NCBI GenBank assembly: GCA_963971405.1
Contig: OZ020491.1
Span: 24,236,855-24,300,854 of the forward strand
Source: Psococerastis gibbosa
Taxonomy: Eukaryota > Arthropoda > Insecta > Psocodea > Psocidae
Direction of reading: 5' to 3'
Length of the DNA: 64,000 bases
In this document: positions 44,260 through 55,175 of the stretch, in pieces
How positions within the stretch are numbered: position 1 is the first letter of the stretch
How the letters are laid out: the number at the start of each line of letters is the position of its first letter
Position numbers and translations under genes: made by a program
Notes under the pieces: model-generated
Databases searched by the model: none
Seen by the model: only the letters and a program-made list of their open reading frames with translations
What the model was told of the DNA's origin: nothing

Positions 44260-44477
44260 ATTTTTTTTTTTTTTTGAAAGTTAATCGCATACAAACAATT
44301 TAATCAATTTAAACAATTTTATCCGATTGACCTCTTATCAGTCGCCTCTGTAGGTTAGTAGTACTAACGATATGACACTCAGCACGGGTACTAAGTTAGT
44401 ACCCGTGTAGAGTTACGACACGTCACCGATCGCATAGCGTGTAAAGACTCGCAAAAGTGCAAGCACGTTACTACCTG

Positions 44478-45006
44478 CAGCTGCGGCCAGATCATGGCGA
44501 TTATAATAGGCCTACCGTGGTTTTAAAAATGTAAACAAGATAATTTTACGATGGAAAGTGCTATGCAAAATTTGTTTGTTTACAGTTTTAATCACAGGAG
44601 TAAGGCGCCCATTCCACCGACCGGCTAGGGCTATTTCCAAAAACGGTGACGTGGTAGCAGACTTTCAAGACTTAGGCGGGGTTTCCACCGAATTGACGGA
44701 AATGTTTATTTTCCTCTATGCCATGGTTACAATTGATCAATGATCATACAGTAAAATCACAAACAAACGAACTAAAATTAAAAAATGGCGTCATGGGATA
44801 TGTTAAGTACAAACATTTTAATAGATTTCTATAAAAAGAAAAATTCAAATTTCCGTCAATGTCATATGTGCATTCTGCAATGCGAGGTCGGTGGAAACCC
44901 CGCCTAAGTCTTGAATGTCCGCTACCACGTCACCGTTTTTGTAAATAGCCCTAGCCGGTCGGTGGAATGGGCTCCTAAGTTAATACCAATCGCCATGATC
45001 GGGTCG
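44478..45006. mobile_element. MITE family I, split by family D
   Basis: Starts 'cagctgcggccagatcatgg' and ends 'gccatgatcgggtcg', with the I core 'gtaaacaagataattttacg'. A complete D element lies inside. Confidence 0.78.
44604..44975. mobile_element. PIF/Harbinger-like MITE (family D) inside family I
   Basis: Ends GGCGCCCATTCCACCGACCG and ...GGAATGGGCTCC, flanked by TAA on both sides. Same nested inner ends as other D copies. Confidence 0.87.
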
Positions 45007-45049
45007 CAGGTCATCGAAGTCGACTTGCTTAGTATATGCCAGCGGGTAT

Positions 45050-47335
45050 GGTGATAATATTGGCTCTTCCAAGGAAGACTGCAAGGCGTAGACTCCCTTA
45101 TATAGGGGACATAGGGCCTGCTTTCAAAAGGAGAATCTGCCATAGTAGAAGGGTTGCCATATCATCAAGGTATAATAAGAGAAATCGTCAAGAAAATCCG
45201 TCATATCTTGCGGCTAATCCTTTGTAAATCTACTGCCTATGTAAGGTCTAGATATTGGACATTCCCATACTTACATTATCCCACTTTCTTTGGCTCTTCC
45301 AAGTAAACTCCCTCAAACAGGGTGCATATACTTTAAAATTGAGAATCTATCATACTATAGTAGTAGCTAGCAGCGGGGTTGCCATATCATCCAAGGTATA
45401 ATAAGAGGCATTGACAAGAAAATTCGTCATATCTTGCGGCTAATCCTTTGTAAATCTACTTCCTATTTTTATTTATTTTATGAACTATATAGATTGCCAT
45501 ACAGGTTGTCTACTTATATTTCCCCCCTTTCTTTGGCTCTTCCAAGTATAAGATTGATAGGCGTAGACTCCCTCAAATAGGGGGCATACTTTAAAATGGA
45601 GAACCTATCCAAGTAGAGGGGTTGCCATATATCATCAAGGTATATAATAAGAGACATTGACAAGAAAATTCGTCATATCTTGCGGCTAATCCTTTGTAAA
45701 TCTACTGCCTATTTTTATTTATTTTCTGAACTATATAGATTGCCATACAGGTTGTCTACTTACATTTCCCCCATTCTTTGGCTCTTCCAAGTAAGATTGA
45801 TAGGCGTAGACTCCCTCAAATAGGGGGCATACTTTAAAATGGTGAACCTATCCAAATAGAGGGGTTGCCATATATCATCAAGGTATATAATAAGAGACAT
45901 TGACAAGAAAATTCGTCATATCTTGCGGCTAATCCTTTGTAAATCTACTGCCTATTTTTATTTATTTTCTGAACTATATAGATTGCCATACAGGTTGTCT
46001 ACTTACATTTCCCCCTTTCTTTGGCTCTTCCAAGTATAAGATTGATAGGCGTAGACTCCCTCAAATAGGGGGCATACTTTAAAATGGAGAACCTATCCAA
46101 GTAGAGGGGTTGCCATATATCATCAAGGTATATAATAAGAGACATTGACAAGAAAATTCGTCATATCTTGCGGCTAATCCTTTGTAAATCTACTGCCTAT
46201 TTTTATTTATTTTCTGAACTATATAGATTGCCATACAGGTTGTCTACTTACATTTCCCCCTTTCTTTGGCTCTTCCAAGTAAGATTGATAGGCGTAGACT
46301 CCCTCAAATAGGGGGCATACTTTAAAATGGTGAACCTATCCAAATAGAGGGGTTGCCATATATCATCAAGGCATATAATAAGAGACATTGACAAGAAAAT
46401 TCGTCATATCTTGCGGCTAATCCTTTGTAAATCTACTGCCTATTTTTATTTATTTTATGAACTATATAGATTGCCATACAGGTTGTCTACTTACATTTCC
46501 CCCCTTTCTTTGGCTCTTCCAAGTATAAGATTGATAGGCGTAGACTCCCTCAAATAGGGGGCATACTTTGAAATGGAGAATCTATCGAAGTAGAGGGGTT
46601 GCCATATATCATCAAGGTATATAATAAGAGACATTGACAAGAAAATTCGTCATACCTTGCGGCTAATCCTTTGTAAATCTACTGCTTATATAAGCCTATA
46701 TTAGACATTACCATACAGGTTGTCTACTTACATTATCCCCCTTTGTTTGGCTCTTCCAAGTAAGACTGCTAGGCGTAGACTTCCTCAAATAAATTAAATT
46801 TAGGGGGCATATTTTACAAGGGAGAATCAATCGTGGTAGAGGGGTTGCCATATGATCAAGGTATAATAAGAGAAATTTCCCGAAAATTCGTCACATGTTT
46901 TTTTAAACCTACTGCCTATTTATGAACTACAAGTATATTGATATTAGACATTGCCATACTGGTTATCTACTTACATTATTCCCCTTTCTTTGGCTCTTCC
47001 AAGTAAGACTGCTAGGCGTAGACTCCCTCAAATAAATTAAATTTAGGGGGCATACTTTACAAGGGAGAATCTATCATGGTAGAGGGGTTGCCATATGATC
47101 AAGGTATAATAAGAGAAATTTCCCGAAAATTCGTCACATGTTTTTTTAAACCTACTGCCTATTTATGAACTACAAGTATATTGATATTAGACATTGCCAT
47201 ACTGGTTGTCTACTTACATTATTCCCCTTTCTTTGGCTCTTCCAGGTAAGACTGCTAGGCGTAGACTCGCTCCGAATGGGGGGGCATAGTTTAAAAGGGA
47301 GAATCAATCATAGTGGAGGGGTAGGCATTCAACAT
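45050..47335. repeat. Satellite 2: ~243-bp unit, about ten copies
   Basis: 'ggctcttcca' anchors lie at 45,062, 45,292, 45,535, 45,780, 46,023, 46,268, 46,512, 46,749, 46,992 and 47,235. Units 3-7 alternate between two types ('aagtataagattg...ggagaac' and 'aagtaagattg...ggtgaac'), giving dimers of about 488 bp. Units 8 and 9 share an extra 'aaattaaatttaggg' and form another pair. The first and last units are the most diverged. Open frames at the two ends are short and differ, so no coding role is claimed. Confidence 0.93.
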
Positions 47336-47511
47336 GTTCTGGCGAGGGTGGGGGATGCTCCGGGACGAGCTGGAACCGTCACCCGCCGTATAGAAATTCA
47401 GCGGCAAAACTTTAACACGCCAACCCCTGCTAGAAACTAGGTTGCCCCACATCTACATAATATTCATCACAATGCAGCGAAATGTCATGCTTTTACTTTT
47501 CTTCTGCTTTC

Positions 47512-47635
47512 CAGGCCCGGATTTAGGAATAGGCAGAGTAGGCAGCTGACTAGGGGCCCCCGCACGAAAAGGGCCCCACAAAAATTAAAACAAAGTAAAA
47601 AATAAGTAAATTTCTTATGACAAAAATAATTTTAA

Positions 47636-47666
<31 letters not shown>

Positions 47667-47892
47667 GTGTCGTGGCATTAATTGCACCTAACAGTGACAC
47701 GTTATCGTTACAAAAATAAAATGCAAGGACAAGTTATATACTCTTATGTTTATTGTTCCCTCTTTTCCTAATATCTACTATAATATACATCTGCAGTGCA
47801 ACAGTGAGGGAAAGCCAATGGAGCTGCTTCTTTTGGGAGGGCCACCACAAAGAACTGTGCATAGGGGCCTCCGAAGCCTAAATCCGGTCCTG
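47512..47892. mobile_element. hAT-like MITE with perfect 8-bp TSD
   Basis: Ends CAGGCCCGGATTTAGG and CCTAAATCCGGTCCTG. CTGCTTTC flanks both sides (47,504-47,511; 47,893-47,900). 381 bp with a long T-run. Sequence 'ggggcc' occurs near both ends. Confidence 0.9.
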
Positions 47893-47923
47893 CTGCTTTC
47901 CCCTCCCTTCTGAGGTGAAAATA

Positions 47924-48121
47924 CTATTTTTTGCTGTATTTCGACTCTACGAGGGTCACTAAACCTTTAAGGGCCCCCGCATAAGTCGTATGAGATGTCT
48001 TAAAGTAGGAGAAATATTTCTCGTCATTTTGAAACAAAATGTTTGGGTAATAGCCTACCAATTGGCCACAGTTTTGGAGCTCCTCTTCGACCTGAAATCC
48101 ACACTGACCATTCTTCTTCAA
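47924..48121 (-). pseudogene. Coding-like fragment, unrecognised
   Basis: A 65-codon minus-strand frame with natural-looking composition ('LQNCGQLVGYYPNILFQNDE', 'KYFSYFKTSHTTYAGALKGL'). Its start overlaps a LINE-tail-like 'ttcttcttcaagtcacagcc' on the plus strand. No splice sites or promoter seen. Probably a piece of an old element ORF or retrocopy. Confidence 0.3.
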
Positions 48122-48180
48122 GTCACAGCCGGATGGCTGGTTAGCAGCAACATGTGACTTCGATGCCTCGAATTATACAT
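48105..48180 (-). mobile_element. LINE 3' tail fragment
   Basis: Complement of the LINE end 'ccggctggctggttggcagc' seen at 54.5 kb, here 'ccggatggctggttagcagc' (each within 20 bases). Confidence 0.5.
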
Positions 48181-48204
48181 GGTTGCTGGTTCTTGGGATG
48201 CCAC

Positions 48205-48500
48205 TTGGGCCTATAATGCGGTGGTTTCCCCTTGCCTTCCGCATCCTATGCCGTTGACCGTCACTTATTGCCAGGATCCAGTTCGTCCGCCTTTAGGGAG
48301 CTTTTCGTCTCCCATGGACAAGAGGGTGCCCATGCCCTAACTCCACGGAGTTAGGCGGGGGGTCTTTGACCGAACCCCACTCGGTACCTGCCTGTGTTAG
48401 TGTGTTAGCCGTCATTGTATGTTGACGTTGCCCGCCCCTCACCGCGAGGAGGTATAGGTCAGGAGTTTGCTGAGGGGCCTAACACTGACCGTTATTTCTT
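48205..48500 (-). repeat. Family P repeat, longer copy
   Basis: Complement of P ('cctataatgcggtggtttcc', 'gccgttgacc') continuing into GC-richer sequence ('ctccacggagttaggcgggg') not seen in other P copies. Confidence 0.5.
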
Positions 48501-48689
48501 ACAAATCAAGTTTAATAACTAATCTGTGTTAGTGACGGCTATATAATATGTACATCAAAGCGTAGAGGAATATTCTTTCTTGTTTATGACACTTCTATAA
48601 TTTTAGGTCTAAGGTCGAGATTTCATTAGAAATTGAACTTAGTACAAAAAGGTTTAGATTAGGAGCGACTGGTTCAGCGTAGCCGTGAT

Positions 48690-48785
48690 GTCCCTCTAAA
48701 TGGCGCTAACGCCAAATGGAACAGGACGCGCCATTTGGCTTGGCGCGAGTCCGTTTGGAGCCCTCGTGAATGGCCAGCTTTAGTC
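48690..48785. mobile_element. MITE family C, partial copy
   Basis: Right three quarters of the element at 61.93 kb: 'gccaaatggaacaggac', 'ttggcgcgagtccgtttgg', 'aatggccagcttta'. Left end lost. Confidence 0.7.
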
Positions 48786-49137
48786 GCCTTAGTTCGACCC
48801 TGGCTGTTGGGGAATGTCATGCCAGTGAAATTTCATCGGGATACGCATCGCCCGGTACAAATAATCTTAGTTTCGCTCCCCTCTCCCGCCCCCGTATTTC
48901 ACAGTCGACGTCGCATCTCCTGTGTCTTCCTATATATAGTTTTGAGCCAGGAAGAAGCGTGTAGGGGTTGGTGACCTGGTTTTCTTCAAACACGCATCAT
49001 ACTACAGATCTACTGCTAATGGCGGTATATTAGTTTTGCGTGCAGAATTTATGTGCTAAAATTGTCTGCGGAATTCCAATTTCATGTGTTGGAAATTTTA
49101 CTTGTAGTGCACAATTTTCCAACGGATTTTCCATACT
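48786..49137. other. No supported gene
   Basis: GC-richer stretch with TATATATAG near 48,930 after a C-rich patch. Promoter-like at best, with no associated ORF. Confidence 0.3.
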
Positions 49138-49462
49138 TGAAAGAAATCATTGGAGCCGTTTTTGGGAAATAATTTTTTAGCCATTTTTTTTTTTTTTTTT
49201 TTTAGAGTAAACTCCAAAATCATGTTAGAAAAAAAATTGTGAACCTGTATCCAAATTTTCATCCAAATCCACCGAGTAGCTTAAATTGCCTATACAAATT
49301 GACCAATAGACAAACAGGCTTTTCGTAAAAATACAGTTTTTGTTCCTGGTAGCCTAGCTACTGTACCTCAAAACATATAAATCCACTGAAATAAAAATAT
49401 CAAAATCGAAATTTTTGACCATCACAATGTTTTCCTTATACTAACGCATAAATAAGGAAGCA
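49138..49462 (-). repeat. Family A, truncated diverged copy
   Basis: Minus orientation from 'aaagaaatcattggagccg' to 'ttccttatactaacgcataa'. The far half is missing. Confidence 0.7.
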
Positions 49463-49951
49463 GAACAATTAATTGTATCAACAAAAATAAAAGTTCTTAG
49501 ATAGAACTCTTTCAGCATCCCGGTCCCCTATAGCGGCCGCCTCTCCTCGCTCTGCCCATGGGCGGATACAGGGGGGAGGGACAAATTTTGGGGGCAACTG
49601 CCCCCCCCCCAATTCAAAATTTGGTAAATCTAGTGTGAGTTTATTTATTACGCTCTGAGTTAATCGATAATACATAGGCCTAGATCTTCAATTACGGAAC
49701 TAAATGATGATTTCTTCCCCAAATTATCTTTGCAACTGACCTTTGTTGTTGGAGAATTTTATTTTTTTATTTTTCAAGACGTACTAGGTCACATTGTATA
49801 TTAAGCAATGCCTGGTTGCTTATAATTTTCGTAGCATCGTACTGTATATTACTATCAAAACTCATATATTTTATTTCTATATTCTGATATTATTCCATCG
49901 TTCCTTGGGGCTGATAACTAGGGTGTCAATAATTATATAAGTTTAGCTTTA
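49463..49951. other. Repeat debris, no gene
   Basis: 'atgggcggatacagggggg' with a C-tract (49,557-49,610) resembles the left end of the hAT-like MITE at 11.3 kb. The rest is AT-rich. Confidence 0.4.
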
Positions 49952-50093
49952 GGCGGGGTTTCCACATACGTCAATGGTCAATGGTAAATGTGGTATTGAC
50001 GTTTTAGCAGACATTAAAGAGATACTAAAAATGTCTGCTACCACGTCAAAACCATATTTACCACTGACCATTGACGTATGTGGAAACCCCGTC
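49952..50093. mobile_element. PIF/Harbinger-like MITE, D'' subfamily
   Basis: Ends GGCGGGGTTTCCACATACGT and partner with TTA left and TTG right. It directly abuts a D copy whose left end is missing. Confidence 0.8.
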
Positions 50094-50095
50094 TT

Positions 50096-50471
50096 GCTAA
50101 ATACAAATACGGTGACGTGGTAACCGACATTCAAGACTTAGGCGGGGATTCCACCGACCTCGCATTGCAGAATGCAAATGACATTGACTGAAATGTTTGT
50201 TTTTCTTTCTATAGAAATCTATTAAAATGTTAGTAATTAGGCCTACAATCCCATGACACCATTTATTAATTTTAGTTTGTTTGTTTGTGATTTTACTCTA
50301 TGATCATTGATCAATTTTAACCAAGGCATAGAGTAAAACAAACATTTCCGTCAATGCCACTTGCATTCTGCAATGCGAGGTCGGTGGAAACACCGCCTAA
50401 GTCTTGAATGTTTGTTACCATCACGTCACCGTATTTGTATTTAGCCCTAGCCGGTCGGTGGAAACCGCGCC
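50096..50471. mobile_element. PIF/Harbinger-like MITE (family D), left end missing
   Basis: Starts inside the left arm ('taaatacaaatacggtgacg') and ends with the complete right end ...GGAAACCGCGCC. Confidence 0.8.
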
Positions 50472-50734
50472 ATACTCAATGCCATATCTAGTTAAAATTG
50501 ATCAATGATCATAGAGTAAAATCACAAACAAACTAAAATTAAAAAATGGCGTCATGGGATATGTTAAGTACAAACATTTTAATAGATTTCTATAAAAAGA
50601 AAAATTCCAATTTCCGTCAATGTCATTTGCATTCTGCAATGAGAGGTCGGCGGATACCCCGCCTAAGTCTTGAATATCTGTTACCACGTCACGTATTTGT
50701 ATTTAGCACTAGCAGGTCAGTGGAAACGGCGCCT
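50472..50734. mobile_element. PIF/Harbinger-like MITE (family D), second partial copy in tandem
   Basis: Begins mid-element ('gttaaaattgatcaatgatc') and runs to a right end ...GGAAACGGCGCC followed by TTA. It abuts the preceding copy. Confidence 0.75.
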
Positions 50735-51808
50735 TAGACCATGAACTTTGACCACATGTCTCATAGCTGGGTTGCAGCCGTAGTACATAATAATATGTCA
50801 TATTATTATTATTATTATTAATTAATTGGTCTTGAAACAATATACTTCCGGACTGAAGCACATCAGTTGTCAGTAATTCCGCATCTATTTAATAGCCTGA
50901 ATCACTTTTTGATCAAAATTCTTAGAAAGACTGAAATTAAAACGAAAAAATAAGTTTTAAAACCCGCGAAAACTATTGTTGTTTACTTTTACCGTGGAAG
51001 CAGACAAATCTGCCACGTAAAAAGTGGCAGCAGAAAAGGGCGTCATGCAATCCGATAATGGCCACAAAATATCTGACATTTTAAGGAATTTTTTTTAAAA
51101 ATAGCTAAATATTTTTGATTTACCTCTGAATTATTGGTATTTTTGTTACTTAACCAAGGCTTTATTTTTAATTTTGGACTGGTAAGTGTTTAATAGCATC
51201 CAATGGTTTGCTTTGTAGCTTGTTATGTAGAAATTGGCCTTGGTGAGAGTTGCAGAAACGCAATGTGAACAAAGTCTAGTTTTATTAAACTTGTAGGCAC
51301 AACTAATGAAAATGAAACTGCTGTGCACATCTTTTAGGTCTTTTTATCAATATATAATCTATTGCACAATTTTTTCAGTGATTCTTTTTAATTGATTTGA
51401 ATTGATAGTATAACAGTGGTGCTCTTTTAGGTGGGATCAATTTGAAGCTACTCCAACATTAGATAGTTTCCATTGGATGTGTATCTAACAAGAATCAAAT
51501 TCACCTGCAGGTCTAATTGGGGTTCCAAAGGTCATATATCAATAGGCTGTTCACAGGTGAGTTGATATTTACCATAGTTCATATAATAACCTTAATTACA
51601 TTGCTTTTCTACCAAATCGTTTTGTACTGTAGGTTACTCTATCACAATGCATTAATAAAAAAATCATAGGTTTTTAATTGTGACACATACCAATTGGCAC
51701 TGTTTACGTTAGAGTAATGCACAATAAATGCTTTTAAAACAATTCTTATTTGGAGCGCATTATTATTAAAACTGTAATCCTGGTTCATTACACATCGGGT
51801 ATGTAGTT
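50735..51808. other. No supported gene
   Basis: AT-rich with an ATT run near 50,803. A 60-codon minus-strand frame (51,146-51,328) has Cys pairs ('SCAYKFNKTRLCSHC') but no recognisable family. Confidence 0.35.
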
Positions 51809-51870
51809 CTAACCAGGGCTTTATAGCCTTAAATCCGCTAGGTTTGCTTAGTAATAGAACGAAGAGTCAA
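51809..51870 (+). mobile_element. SINE (family F), tail fragment
   Basis: 'agggctttatagccttaaat' to 'ggtttgcttagtaatagaac': the last third of the SINE. Confidence 0.65.
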
Positions 51871-51910
51871 TATTTGTTTTTACTATCACGGGGCATGGTT
51901 ATGATGACTT

Positions 51911-52261
51911 TAAAAGGTAAAGGTTATGTTTAGCTACCCCTCATAAAATCACAAAATTTGGTTCTATATCGTTGATTTAGCTTTAAAGAAACCCATTTCC
52001 GAAAGAATTAAAAGTCGGAAAAGTATAGTTTTTGAGTTACAGCCGAATTTAGTTCAAATTTTTGCATGGGCAGGTATAGGGACAAATTGCTCATAAAATT
52101 TTTTATGGAAGGAACATTGTCAGAGGCATGTAAATAGTACAACCCTTGCTTAAAATATGATTTCCATTGCAAATGGGATGTTTTCCTTCCATATTAAAAG
52201 CATATTCATTCGACTTTTGATACAGCGGGGTAGCTAAACTTAACCTTTACCCTTTAAAAAG
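51911..52261. mobile_element. MITE with TTAA borders (piggyBac-type candidate)
   Basis: Inverted ends of about 30 bp (AAGGTAAAGGTTATGTTTAG / complement AGGGTAAAGGTTAAGTTTAG, both continuing CTACCCC) with TTAA just outside each. TTAA target sites are typical of piggyBac elements. No transposase. Confidence 0.7.
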
Positions 52262-52600
52262 TTAGTGCGAGGCCTAGTAAGTAACATTTTTGAAATAGTG
52301 TGGTTTACGCATTTTGATAATAGTAAAAATTTCATTTTTACTGACGAAGATTTGTTTAAAGTGCAAACAAGGGACCCAGAGGAAATAGAGTTGTAGCGTG
52401 GAGAAATCCAGACGGGAATGCTACAACAAACCACTCTTGTGTAAATGTTCCATTGTCCGTATCGTATGCTGTTGGCCATAAGGTATAAAACATGAACCCT
52501 GACTGAGTTGATTACACCCGTGCAAGTTGGAGTAGCCTCCAACAGTGAGTGAACAAACACGTTACCATGTCACCCCCTAAGCTACTAAGTTGCCCCCTAA

Positions 52601-52726
52601 GGGCCTTTCTGACCATCGAAACATATCCAGCCACTAAGTGTAGGGGGAGGTTATCTCAAAAGCTTATAGTGAGGTAAGCTCCCCTTAAACTTAGTGGCTG
52701 GATAAGGTACATTGGTTGGAACGGTC
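52601..52726. mobile_element. Small hairpin MITE with TAA TSD
   Basis: TAA on both sides. Inner arms 'tatccagccactaagtgtag' / complement form a strong hairpin (52,625-52,710). Outer ends GGGCCTTTCTGACCA and partner are imperfect. Confidence 0.65.
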
Positions 52727-52982
52727 TAAGTCTACAGAAGTCCACTCAGACTACGCTAATACATAGAAGTTCCCAATTAGTGGTAGGTATTCAGAGTGTG
52801 ACACTAAAAAAATATTGTTATAACTACTATAACTAGAATTATTAAAACCCAAAAGCGCTCAGATTGTTATGCTAATACCAGTGGGTTTCTTATACAAAGT
52901 TAATTTTTTAGCGATTAATTAGGTTTTACTAATTCAGTTGTAGTAGTTATAATAAGTTTTGCTAAAACACTTAGTTTCACAT
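52727..52982. repeat. AT-rich repeat shared with 59.0-59.2 kb
   Basis: 'agtgggtttcttatacaaag' and 'ggttttactaattc' recur inside the family U element near 59,075-59,165. Confidence 0.5.
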
Positions 52983-53190
52983 GTAGATTAGTGTTACGGA
53001 CTCTCACTTTCACCCGAAAAGTTGTTGGTTCGAGTCCTACACTTTCTAAATTTTCTGGCCATGCTTCGGTGGGCATGTAAAGCAGGCGGTCCTGAGCCTT
53101 CCTAGTTAAGTGTAAGAGGGGGCTTTATGGCCCCAACTCCGCTAGGTTTGGTTAGTAATAGAACAAAAAAAGTCCTTATTTATTTAATTT
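52983..53190 (+). mobile_element. tRNA-derived SINE (family F), copy 3
   Basis: Box A-like 'gtagattagtgttacgga' and box B 'ggttcgagtcctaca'; body and 'gtccttatttattta' tail as in the other copies. Confidence 0.8.
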
Positions 53191-53974
53191 TATTTAGTTC
53201 TTGTTTTTGTTTGTTTAAGTGACACTAGTGCAAATGGAAAAAAATGTCGGGGAGGGTGGCGGGGGTGGAACTAACAAAGCCCCCCTTAATATATGTGCGT
53301 CATGATGTTTCCAAAACCAAAAGTTGGTGCCAAATCCAATTTGTTTACTGTGCAATAAAATGGATTATCATTAATATCCTGACGTCATTATTTAACAGCG
53401 TCATTAGCCCATATAACTTGTTTTTCTAAAGATTACGATATCACACTCAAAATGCAATGCACAGTAGGTTATCCTCAATGCATTACTCTAATCTATTAGT
53501 AAAATCTCGGCATGTGACCGGAACAATCGAATGCCATTTGCTATAAATTACTAACATTACTATTTAGTTTTAGCAGGCTATCTGTTATAACAAATAAAAT
53601 GTTACATGTCAAATCTCCTACTCGACCTTATCGCTGTCATGCGGGACTGCACAACACTTTAGCGTGATATTTTTTTACACTTTCGCTTTATCTATTATTA
53701 TTTTATATTTATGGACGTAGTCCTACTTTAATGGCCCATTGAATATGGCCTTGCCAACGACTTCATTGTTATTTTCGGTCATTATTGGTATTGTTTCCGT
53801 ATGATTTTTGGCCGCTGGCAAACTTGTACACGCCGTCAAGGTCAACCCACACTGGCTACAAGCAACAATATACTATCTGAGACACGCTTACCATTCACAC
53901 AATGTAATAGCCGTAAGCGTTAAAATTACAAAGGCTTTCATTATGGCCGGTTACGTGGCGAAGCAGTAAAATCC
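53191..53974. other. No gene; family S-like fragment
   Basis: 53,745-53,900 on the minus strand carries family S words ('gccaatggc'-, 'cattgtgtgaatggtaagcg' types) in diverged form. Remainder AT-rich. Confidence 0.35.
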
Positions 53975-54055
53975 GGGATGCCGTGGTCGTTTTGAAAACG
54001 TAATTCCTAACGTTTCGTCAACATATGTGGTCGACATCTTCAGTGGAACTGTGCA

Positions 54056-54426
54056 TAGCCCACGCAAAATGAGAAAAGTATGGACATGGAATGTTTTGAT
54101 CCTGTGCAACACTGTAAAAATATAAGAGTTACGCTGGCCCCAGAGCCCTTCTGCCGCTCCCCCTCACTCTGCAACACCTGCTGGGAATTGACGAAACACT
54201 CTGAGATGGGTTGGGTTTGGCGCGATAACAACATGAACGCGGAAGCCCAAAATGGGCAGAGCGCCTAGCATTAAAAAAAAAATGTAAAAATATTTTTTGC
54301 ACCATTTTGTGTTACCTTGTTGCATTCGATGGAAGGCATAACAAAAATTGTGCAAAGAATATTTTTACAGTGTTGCACAGGATCAAAACATTCCATGTGT
54401 ATACTTTTCTCATCTTGCGTGAACTA
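54056..54426. mobile_element. MITE family B, copy 2, carrying a retroposed short RNA
   Basis: Ends TAGCCCACGCAAAATGAG and GCGTGAACTA. Its centre is interrupted at 54,124-54,282. Confidence 0.8.
54124..54282 (+). mobile_element. Retroposed short RNA or SINE, 159 bp, with A tail and TSD
   Basis: GC-rich insert ending in about ten A residues, flanked by TGTAAAAATAT on both sides (54,113-54,123 and 54,283-54,293). The 3' part can pair (GGCGC...GCGCC around GCCC-AAAAT-GGGC). It does not match the tRNA, 5S, 7SL or spliceosomal RNAs that I know by sequence. No box A/B seen. No second copy in the window. Confidence 0.75.
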
Positions 54427-54506
54427 TAACAGTTGCTGCTGAGCCTCCGTTATATTAGAAATCTACACAGTTCCACTGTAGATGTTGACGAAACGTTTGA
54501 AAGTCT

Positions 54507-55175
54507 TCTTCAAGTTACAGCCGGCTGGCTGGTTGGCAGCAACATGTGGCATCGATGCCTCCACTCCCCTCGATCATGGCACGCCCTCTTCAACTCCTAC
54601 ATCCTCCATAACTTGCTGCAGATACACTTTTCTCGGGCGCCCAGGTCGGTTGACGCCTTCTAATGTTCCCTCTATGATGCAGCTTAGGAAGTTCTCGTGT
54701 CGAAGCAAATGTCCAATCCAGTGAGCTCTTCTTTTACTTAGGTGCCCATTCCATTGACCGGCTAGGGCTATTTCCAAAACGGTGACGTGGTAGCAGACAC
54801 TCAAGACTTAGGTGGCGTTTCCACCGACCTCGCATTGCAGAATTGACGGAAATGTTTATTTTCCTCTATGCCATAGTTAAAATTGATCAATGATCATACA
54901 ATAAAATCACAAACAAACAAACTAAAATTAAAAAATGGCTTCATGGGATATGGTAATTACAAACATTTTAATAGATTTCTATAAAAAGAAAAAAACATTT
55001 CCGTCAATGTCACTTGCAATCTGCAATGCGAGGTCGGTGGAGACGCTACCTAAGTCTTGAGTGCCTGCTACCACGTCACCGTTTTGGAAAGAGCCCTAGC
55101 CGGTCAATGGAATTGGCGCCTTATCGATGCAACCAGGGTTTTTCTTTCCCTTGAAAGTACGCTTTCAGAAATACC
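54507..55175 (-). mobile_element. LINE C-terminal fragment, split by a D MITE
   Basis: Minus strand reads 'SKRRAHWIGHLLRHENFL', 'IIEGTLEGVNRPGRPRKVY' and ends with 'CCAACCAGCCAGCCGGCTG' and a GAAGAAGA tail. Interrupted at 54,741-55,120. Confidence 0.78.
54741..55120. mobile_element. PIF/Harbinger-like MITE (family D) in the LINE
   Basis: Ends GGTGCCCATTCCATTGACC and ...GGAATTGGCGCC, TTA on both sides (54,738-54,740; 55,121-55,123). Confidence 0.88.

Larger units (their letters stand above)
44260..45022 (-). mobile_element. SINE (family O), copy 2, split by family I and D
   Basis: T-run (A tail) at 44,260-44,275, then the same body as at 15.4 kb up to 'ctacctg' (44,477), resuming at 45,007 as '(cag)gtcatcgaagtc'. 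A 40-bp extra stretch with 'agtactaacg...gtactaagttagtac' is unique to this copy. Confidence 0.7.

Noticed and set aside
47165-47440. 91-codon ORF at the end of satellite 2
   Set aside because: Starts inside the satellite and runs into its diverged edge; not conserved among units.
48786-49000. TATATATAG with GC-rich flank as a promoter
   Set aside because: No downstream exon or ORF, and AT-rich motifs of this kind are frequent here.
52300-52440. Tc1/mariner-like 'FTDEDLFKVQ' reading
   Set aside because: A single short motif resembling the catalytic region, with no ends or further motifs. Too weak to call.
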